DNA of 30,850 bases from positions 65,001 through 95,850 of the forward strand of contig LUCW03000487.1 in NCBI GenBank assembly GCA_001586965.3, written 5' to 3'. A program made the position numbers and the translations under genes. The DNA is from Sphaeroforma sirkka (lineage: Eukaryota; Opisthokonta; Ichthyosporea; Ichthyophonida). The notes under the pieces were generated by a model, which saw only the letters and a program-made list of their open reading frames with translations, had not been told where the DNA came from and did no database searches. This document shows positions 16,266-30,850 of the stretch, one piece after another; position 1 is the first letter of the stretch; the number at the start of each line of letters is the position of its first letter.

Positions 16266-17010
16266 GCTGGAGAGAATGCATACTCGCACAGAGCATAGAG
16301 ACTGAGAACCCGATAAAACGAGGCTGGAATGCTTAAATATAACTTGAAATAAATAATTTTGATAATAAACTCTCAAAGTTACAAGCTATGTGCAATGAGC
16401 TCCCAATTATGAAAGCTAACGAGCAACGAGTAATATGAAAAATCAAAAGAGCTAAAAATTCAAATGTTGGATTTTTCAGGCTAGACCGTGAAAACATGTA
16501 ACGTTCTTGTTTTTAATATATATTATTTTATGAAAAATATAATTTGTGCCCTGCACCTGTGATTGTACTACGGGTTACTGGGTTGATCTTTGTCCTGTTT
16601 GTTTTTGTCCGACTTTCTGGCCTGCGTGCAGTGGGCTGAACCTCTCCCCAATATTGGGGCTTCTGACCGTACACATTTTGATCCAACATTTGAACGTATC
16701 GCACAGGACAATTTTCAACTGAGCCATGGGCCAACCAGATTAACACCAATAACAAAACTTACGAAGCCAGCGGGAATAGAACCACTGACCTATACATTTT
16801 TTAGCGAAGTACTTTACCACCTAACCAACACACCTGTTGATCCGGTATATACTTCACAATATTAATATTTTTCAGTCTTGATTTACCCTCTTACAGGATA
16901 TCACAGGCAAGAATCAGAAATTTTTCTAAGTCTAATTTTTGGCCACATCCAAATTTTGTTTTGGGAAGCTTGGATTCCGTCAAACTAAATCACAAACTAA
17001 ATCTCCAGCT
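16266..17010 (+). other. Long 3' noncoding region of element 2
   Basis: About 750 bases with no coding content, homologous to 8422-9228 of element 1. It contains the perfect palindrome CCCCAATATTGGGG (16646-16659) and a tRNA-like sequence on the minus strand. Confidence 0.75.
16762..16833 (-). other. tRNA-like segment (possible tRNA-derived SINE head)
   Basis: On the minus strand: A-box-like TGGTTAGGTGG, then 33 bases, then B-box-like GGTTCTATTCC (one mismatch to GGTTCGANTCC). The B box sits in a six-pair T-stem, CAGTGG with CCGCTG (one G-T pair). No good acceptor or anticodon stem, so a functional tRNA is unlikely. It points against the host element. Confidence 0.45.
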
Positions 17011-17020
17011 TCAGGGGGAG
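17011..17020 (+). promoter_or_regulatory. Polypurine tract of element 2
   Basis: CAGGGGGAG lies three bases before the TG start of LTR C, where LTR retrotransposons prime plus-strand DNA synthesis. It is missing from element 1. Confidence 0.8.
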
Positions 17021-17023
17021 TAT

Positions 17024-17490
17024 TGAACGCAGTAAACCAGAATTGTTTACCAAGCATAAAACTACGGCCAAACAGCGGAGACTCGGCAAGGTTTATCCCA
17101 GCATCAACCAAGGAGAGAATCTAAACTCAGAGAGGGACACAGAAATATTTTTAGATGGAATTATCTCGGAACCGAAATGCCGGGAGTATGGAATCATCAA
17201 TATAGAATATCTCTGATGGGCATAAAGGCATCCCTAACTATCGGAGAAGTACAATCTAAGAGCATAAGGCCAAATATTACAATGGAAGCCACAATCGTTG
17301 AAGACGTGGTGACGCTGCCCTTGGATTGGATCGTAGGATAAGTGAGAACCTTTTTCACCTTAAGAGGTGTTTTTTAATGGCTCAAGGATTACGAGTCCAA
17401 TGCATATAAAAGCAGGGACTCGAATCAAATAAATCACAACTATTCACTTAAAACTTAAATCACTTTAAGATACTTTAATATCTGAGAACA
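17024..17490 (+). repeat. LTR C (3' LTR of element 2), 467 bp
   Basis: TGAACGCAG..CTGAGAACA with TG..CA ends, preceded by the polypurine tract. Contains ATGCATATAAAAGCAGG (TATA box) and a hairpin-like CACCTTAAGAGGTG. It is continued by leader and gag start, as a 5' LTR would be. Confidence 0.93.
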
Positions 17491-17610
17491 ATAGCTTATC
17501 AGGTCCGTTTTACCTCTACTCTGAGAATGACAAGCTTCGATTTGAAACCAAAGGTTAAATTTCTAATTCTGGATAAGCCGGTCCTGTGGGACGAATGGAA
17601 AGCTCAATTG
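17491..17610 (+). pseudogene. copia leader and gag N-terminus fragment
   Basis: 36-base leader, ATG at 17527, then MTSFDLKPKVKFLILDKPVL and about eight further residues, essentially identical to the gag start of element 1 (DEWKAQL for DQWKAQL). It stops abruptly at 17610. Confidence 0.85.
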
Positions 17611-17624
17611 GATATCTGAGAACA
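17611..17624 (+). repeat. LTR 3'-end scrap
   Basis: GATATCTGAGAACA repeats the last 13 bases of the LTR and is followed by ATAG, then by the interrupted gypsy RT. It marks the right edge of copia DNA. Confidence 0.75.
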
Positions 17625-18430
17625 ATAGATTGATCACCGGGAATCAGCGCGTTGACTGCCCACATGTTTAAATACACGCGCACTTTCTTCTTCCCCTTCG
17701 GCATCAAACGTTGGAACTGCAAGTCAAGAGAGGTCCACGGTTGTTGGTGTAGTCCGTTTTATAGTGACTAAGTCTTACAACCATTTCTTCACATGCTCGT
17801 TGACATAGGGTAGTCATCTGTCCAAGACAAAGTTGCGTGTCGACCTGCGCATCCACATCGCTTATTCGCGCGTACCTGGGATGGTCACTTCACTCCCCTC
17901 GAGGCGACATCGTGCGTTGTCTGCAATCGCCGCATCCGCTTCTAAGGCCAATAGCTGGTTCCGTTGTGTTGGATGCTTGTCGGCGTTGTATCGGTTTGAG
18001 AATCCCGTCTAGCTCCGTCGGGTCGATTGGTGCAAGAAACGACTAGATACCGACGATGTATAGCCCCAGCCCCTTCAACATGTCCTGACCCACTATGATA
18101 TCGATACCTGTGACTAGGTACCCACTATGATAGAGGTAGGTTCATCAGTTCGAGTGAAGCATTAATAATTTCCGTACCACATCGTATCGGCAAGACTTCT
18201 GTCGTCCCCAGTCGACAAGTTTGTACTGCTCTGTCCGATAAATAGATGAATGAAGAAGGTGGTACTGGAGTTCTCGGACAGCCAAGAAGGTCTGTCGATT
18301 TCTGTAAAATGCGACTTGTGTTTGCTCTCGTGTCTATCTAAGCTGTGAACGTACGACCATTGACTTGTACTTGAATGTCGACTTGGTTATCAGATGCTAG
18401 CAATGAAACTCGTATCGCCATAACTGTATC
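17625..18430 (-). pseudogene. Ty3/gypsy-like remnant: protease-like domain and start of RT
   Basis: Minus strand: QVQVNGRTFTA then a stop, IDTRANTSRILQKST (retropepsin DTGA changed to DTRA), LGCPRTPVPPS, after a frameshift IIVGQDMLKGLGLYIVG (the I-G-D-x-L segment of Ty3-type proteases), then a degraded spacer and RLMPKGKKKVRVYLNM, AVNALIPGDQ, which resembles the K-x-G-x-x-R-x-x-x-D-x-R-x-x-N start of a gypsy RT. The sequence ends at the copia junction, so the copia copy or a rearrangement interrupts it. Class is inferred from short motifs. Confidence 0.6.
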
Positions 18431-19600
18431 GATAGTGTTTACAGACGTGTGGTATTGCCGTATCTCTATAATATGAGGTGTCAACTGAAAATTGAAATAA
18501 ACTTGCTCGAAACCAGCATTGCTTATAATCTTGATCGATGTGTATTAATATTTGTAAATCCACAATTATTCCTAGCCCTACCATGTGATCTGTTATATCT
18601 GTGTTTTGCGATGGCCTTATCCTGTGTACTAATCATTTGTCTAATGTCCGTACCTCTGTACGCATGTATCACTATATTTATATATCCATTCAATCGTAAA
18701 CCCATACTTAGATCTCGTTTACATCATCTGTCTAACAATTTGAAGTTACACATATTAGCGTGTTTGTGACCAACTTACACCGTTTACACCTCACCCACAT
18801 ACATCAACACCCCAACTTTGTACTCAACAACTAGAGATGGCTTACCGCCTCTTCATTACATGTCTTTCTCTGAATCCGGCTGGCTCCCCTATCCCTTCGT
18901 TGTCGGTATCGTCTTCGTGCTTAACGGCTGTGTAGTATGCCCGAAAATTGGTTTCGGTTTTCTATATTCTATGACGTTCTCATTTATATATCTTGCTCGT
19001 ACGTCAATTCTTAATCTAGCTAATCTCAAAGTAAACTTATTCATGAATTGATTATGATTTCCCCCGTAGTATATGACATCTCCATTCTCTGGTTCGTTGC
19101 CGCTAGAAACCTTCTGCTTCACTACCGCTACCACTCATTAGTGGTGGCATTTCATTGCTGTTGCTGCTGCCCTCAAACTCATTGCCAACTTCGTCATCTT
19201 GTGATACCACTATTTTTTTTTCTACTACGTGCATCTAAATATTTTACCATCTCTTCTAGGTTTCTAAGGACACCTCTGATATATCATGAGAAAAATCTAA
19301 TTTAGTGCTACTGTTGCATTAACTGTAGGTTTTCTACTTATTGTGTTTCAATGATTATCCAATACCAGATCAGCCATATCCAATAGGTTAGAGTGTAGTA
19401 AGTTTACGATAGAGTTAACTGTATCTCAACGTTCTCCCCTATTGAGACTCTGGTCCTTTATCAATAATTCTTAAATAACGGACGGTTAATATTTGCATGT
19501 GTCATCAATCCTAAATAATGAGTGATGAAACAGATTTCATACCCTAATGCAAATAAACCCTAAAATCAGATAATCTCAAATTTACCACCTCTGGGATATT
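18431..19600. other. Unassigned repeat-flanking DNA
   Basis: No recognisable gene. On the minus strand this is where the gag of the gypsy remnant would lie, but I see no zinc knuckle or other gag motif. Short open frames (for example 18449-18769 and 18889-19134) have no recognised similarity. Confidence 0.5.
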
Positions 19601-19614
19601 CCGACCACAAAATT

Positions 19615-19899
19615 ATGTCGGACACCACAGGCGCTGTATGCGCTATAGCCTCGAAAACTAGCCCTGTCCCAGAAATACTCAGTCTGTTGCGTATGCATAC
19701 TGAAAAACAGGCACGCTTTTGTGACATAGAGATTACGTGCGCACACGTTTCGGGCGATAGCAGCACAATCGGAGACGCGATATCAAGTCAAGAATGGCAT
19801 ACGGCACGAGCACTCGTGCCCCATCTCCACTCAAAACCGAGAACGCTGTCGGCACGTGTGCTAGAGCAAGGGCTCAAGTTTCACAACGTATCATACTAA
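19615..19899 (+). pseudogene. RNase H C-terminal segment of the YR retrotransposon
   Basis: SDTTGAVCAIASKTSPVPEI matches the S-D-N-t-a-x-v-x-a-i element of retroelement RNase H with Asn changed to Thr. DIEITCAHVSGDSSTIGDAI matches H-x-x-G-x-x-N-x-x-A-D, again with Asn replaced, followed by SSQEW, which resembles the S-R-x-E-W end. The replacements of conserved Asn suggest decay. A Ty3-type RNase H is the alternative, but the recombinase follows on the same strand. Confidence 0.6.
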
Positions 19900-20159
19900 C
19901 GGAGCTCAAGCCACGCAGCGTACTGCGGATACTACCTGTACATGATTTTCTACATATATCTTTGGGCCTCTTGTGCATGATTCATTATTTAGTCCATCGG
20001 GACATAATACAATATTGAACATAATATATTCAAACAACGAGCTGTACTTACTTGTACACTTTCGACTACGCAGGTCGCCATAGCAGTCTGGGCTTTTCGT
20101 CATCAGCGGCTTTTCTACCAAATGTCACTGGCTCATCACTACGCGCGTTCCTGGAAGAC

Positions 20160-21121
20160 ATTTTTCGTCTAGTTGTTACCGCATGAACACACTCTAGCAT
20201 CAACGAAGCGCAGCGGCACTTTTCACCCTTTGCAGTTCACGAAGATCCCGTCTCTAAGGTAGCTATCCTCGCGGTAATCTCCACAGTGTGAGGATGCATG
20301 AATTCTTTACGCTGGCTGGTTAAGTTTTAGTCTATCGCTTCCTACCTATCAAGCGCACGTCGTCTCTACAAAATGGCAAATGTAGATTTGACAGCGTCAC
20401 ACATCCCTGAACTAACTTTAATCTCCGTAAGGGTATAAGACGCTGGCAGGCCGAACGTGGTTGCTTCGCCAGAAGCGACCTTGCGAGGGTATAACTCCAC
20501 GTATGCAATTACTACAATTCGCTTCGATTATGCAGCGGTATTCGAACGATCTCGAATGGATACGAGTGTGACGATCGTAGTTCTCTGCGTATTCTCACTC
20601 TTCTGCAGTGGCGAACTCACCACGCGCCCAAAGCTAGAAAAATATTCTCTCCACGTTAATTGAAAACTCGGCTCTGGGATAACCATACTTCCTAATCATG
20701 CACTCATTCTCCTACCTCCTTCAGAACTCAACAAAACAGGCCAACGTACGTTGGCGTCCAACGTCTTCCTGAGGAATACAAAACTATATGCCCTCACCGC
20801 CACCTTCTACTCTGGCATTCACTGGCCCCGTCTGAACATGAGGACAGCCACCTATTCTTCTCAAACTATCAAGCAATCGACCTAGTCGAATGGACCCTAA
20901 AGCTCAAACATCTTGTGAAGGCCGCAGGTTTGAATGCCACACTCTACTCGTGTCATTCACAACGCATCGGTGGCCTATCAGCACTCAGAAAATCAAATTT
21001 TCCAGACAGCGAAGCAAAGATACTTAGTAAGCTGGAACTAGGGTACACACCTCGTGTATTGGCGTCTATGTACTGCCGCTGTGAAACCCGTACAAAGCGA
21101 CTCTCCAAGCGTACCGCATAA
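20160..21121 (+). pseudogene. Tyrosine recombinase pseudogene
   Basis: First frame (about 20160-20660): helical core-binding segment with SIASYLSSARRLYKMANVDL and a P-E-L motif, interrupted by stops near 20289, 20328 and 20438; then VVLCVFSLFCSGELTTRP, where the L-R-x-G-E-L box of recombinases should be and the catalytic Arg is Ser. Second frame (to 21121): KHLVKAAGLNATLYSCHSQR, the H-x-x-R box (His 20954-20956, Arg 20963-20965), then RIGGLSALRKSNFPDSEAKI, LSKLELGYTP and a candidate nucleophile Tyr at 21071-21073 (ASMYCRCETR). This fits the DIRS/Crypton type. The lost Arg and stops make it inactive. Confidence 0.75.
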
Positions 21122-21618
21122 TACGCGCCTGATACTGATCTCTCCGAGCCAAGGAGTACGGCTCGCAGTGCATTTTGAGTTCCGGTGTTAGCGCAGGAGT
21201 CGGTCCGGTTTTATGTGAGCACGGTAGAGAACAGCGTGTTACAAAGCCGTGTGCGCCCGCACCACACAAAGACTTGCTACAAAATCATAAATTTTCAATT
21301 TAACCGTGTAATAACTGAAAGCGGTCTGGCTTTTAAAATGTTACTTTTCGAGGCTCTGCCAGAGTGAATTATGCCGAGTCACGCGCGGGCGAAAAAGGAG
21401 AAAAGTATATTTGCATGCAATATTTGCATATAGTAGACAATACTAAGATTGCCTTTAATCTTTCTCGCAATTTGATACATACATTTAGTTAGCCCACTGA
21501 TAAGAGAAATCATAATTCCAAAACGATCACCAACTCACCCAGTCATTCAAAAACGCAAGTTTTGTATGAATTCATATTGATATAATAGCAAAATTAATTC
21601 ATTAAAGCTGGATATCAA
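21122..21618. other. AT-rich intergenic DNA
   Basis: No gene or repeat recognised beyond short A/T runs. It may contain the unrecognised 3' end of the YR element. Confidence 0.5.
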
Positions 21619-21621
21619 ATG

Positions 21622-21675
<54 letters not shown>

Positions 21676-21683
21676 TTGTATAA

Positions 21684-21774
<91 letters not shown>
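21619..21774. repeat. TA/GT microsatellite
   Basis: About 130 bases of alternating TA, broken by two copies of AAATTTGTAT-like sequence near 21672-21690, ending in (GT)n. Open frames across it on both strands are artefacts. Confidence 0.95.
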
Positions 21775-21775
<1 letters not shown>

Positions 21776-22938
21776 TTACAATATATATAAGTCTGCTAAG
21801 TATGTTGAGAATGTGTCCCTTGTTATTTTGATGCCTTGGTAATAGCCGCATTTGGATTGAAGCGAAATACACACAAATACACAGAAAGTCACAATACACA
21901 CACACATGTGACAAATATCACAGCTGTAACTATGGCCGCTGCAAGTTAACGCAAGTATAAGGTGCTGAATGTCTGCTATAAATATATACTATGCAGTTTT
22001 AAATAGCCTGTAACTCATAGTATTAGTAGTACCGCAACCTACAGTCAAACCACCCACAACCTCTCGGCCAATTTGATGGCTTGTAGGTGTGCCCGCTCGT
22101 TAGACGTCTCTTTTTCAGTCTATGACGGTGAGGGACAAGTAGTAAGATCCGACTGCAAATAAGTGAACACTAGACTCGCTAAAATAATTAAAATTAATAA
22201 ATGAATAGAGGGCGATGATGGCGAATTGAGGAATAGAATCATAACGTTTTTAATGCGTTAGAACTTAGAATAATCAATGCATTCTATTTTTGCGTTCAAC
22301 ATTTTTTAGGGCGAGTTCTATATGTTTAATAAGGGTGCAATATTGGGATCTCAGGTGCAATATATTCATAAGAAATATTCCCTCATAATATATACTGATC
22401 GTTTTTCGTAGTATGTTCGATTGACCCTTTCTTACCCATTCATACGTGTACGTTCAACTCTATACCGAAAACCTATACCTTTACGTCCAACGTATTCTTT
22501 GAGTTGCACCAATTTGAGATGAGCCCCATTGGATCGCATAACGTTATTCTATTCCTGCCCGTCTAAACGTTCCACTTTTGAGGTTTACTTTCAATTATGT
22601 TCCCTTTTGTCGAACAACGGAATGGTCTGGACGGCCCATCGGGATTCGGGTCATACTATTTCTTGTCATTTGACTTTCGAGATAGAATACATAAATATTC
22701 ACAGGTGTTTCTGCTCAATTTTCAGAAGGCTATGATTCACATACATTTATTGGGAAAATTCATGCCCTAACTAGAATGTGTATTCTACTTGATGTTTTCA
22801 ACGATGATCCAACCACCACACATCCTATTGATTAACTTATAGTTTCTACTGGAATGTAAGTATGTTTTTATTTCATCGTCTATTTATTATTCGTTATTTT
22901 TGGCCCTGTACATTCGTTATCCCGTCAATTTTTTACAT
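21775..22938. other. Intergenic DNA and VPS4 3' flank
   Basis: No gene recognised. The minus-strand 3' UTR of VPS4 begins at 22938 and runs leftwards; AATAAA words on the minus strand at about 22868-22873 and 22883-22888 are candidate polyadenylation signals 50-70 bases after the stop. Confidence 0.6.
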
Positions 22939-30741
<7,803 letters not shown>

Positions 30742-30850
30742 CTACATACGTGAACGAACATATATCACACAGGTGTGTGAGACGCGGTACGCTTTTGAGT
30801 TCGTTCTGTATGTTAGAAATATGCGGGTATAGAAATATAGATATATGAAT

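Larger units (their letters stand above)
12556..17624 (+). mobile_element. Ty1/copia element 2, 5'-truncated, inverted relative to element 1
   Basis: Same family as element 1 but on the plus strand, forming the second arm of a large inverted repeat. Order: acidic linker and protease, integrase, RT, RNase H, 3' noncoding region, polypurine tract, LTR C, then a second leader with gag start (17491-17610) and a scrap of LTR end (17611-17624). The 5' LTR and most of gag are missing. Multiple stops, frameshifts and a 62-bp duplication inactivate pol. Confidence 0.9.
19615..21121 (+). mobile_element. DIRS-like (tyrosine recombinase) retrotransposon remnant
   Basis: An RNase H C-terminal segment (19615-19899) followed on the same strand by a tyrosine recombinase (about 20160-21121). 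RT/RNase H upstream of a recombinase is the order of DIRS-type YR retrotransposons. No RT was found upstream and no terminal repeats were recognised. Stops and at least two frame changes show it is dead. Confidence 0.65.

Noticed and set aside
16762..16833. Functional tRNA gene
   Set aside because: A and B boxes and a T-arm are visible, but there is no acceptor stem or proper anticodon arm; both copies are embedded in copia DNA.
20230..20345. Words resembling large-subunit rRNA (CTCTAAGGTAGC, GCATGAAT, CCTACCTATC)
   Set aside because: The match is discontinuous, and the stretch translates in the recombinase frame as the expected core-binding helices, so the resemblance is probably chance.

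Overview
The window is eukaryotic nuclear DNA. Two intron-rich protein genes converge on a 17-kb intergenic stretch filled with decayed retrotransposons. Introns have GT..AG borders and are crowded with minisatellites, TA/CA microsatellites and scattered plant-type telomere words (CCCTAAA/TTTAGGG). The two host genes suit a unicellular opisthokont or another free-living protist; an ichthyosporean would fit, but that assignment is a guess.

Region 1-5709 (+): the 3' part of an ARM/HEAT-repeat gene in ten exons. Spliced, it gives 417 residues that resemble the C-terminal armadillo region of the Cdc7/Cdc15/SepH/MAP3K-epsilon kinases (septation initiation / mitotic exit network). The kinase domain would lie to the left of the window.

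Region 22939-30741 (-): a nearly complete VPS4 gene, the AAA ATPase that disassembles ESCRT-III. Eight exons give 419 residues: MIT domain, linker, Walker A, Walker B, second region of homology and the C-terminal helix. Only the first 15 or so residues are missing beyond the right edge.

Region 5710-22938 lies between the two 3' ends. It holds (i) a Ty1/copia element on the minus strand (7950-12428) with a gag deletion and a deletion of all of RT and RNase H; (ii) a second copy of the same family on the plus strand (about 12556-17624), lacking its 5' LTR and most of gag and full of stops and frameshifts; together these make a multi-kilobase inverted repeat; (iii) a Ty3/gypsy-like protease/RT remnant on the minus strand (17625-18430), cut by the copia copy; (iv) a DIRS-like tyrosine-recombinase retrotransposon remnant (19615-21121, +) with an RNase H tail followed by a recombinase; and (v) AT-rich DNA without recognisable genes.

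The most unusual signal is in the host genes. In many introns a short segment spanning the exon-intron junction, usually exon end plus 5' splice site, is tandemly repeated into the intron, giving arrays of two to four near-identical splice donors. In one case the splice acceptor is repeated instead. This recurs in both unrelated genes, so it looks like a genome-wide process of intron growth seeded at splice junctions.
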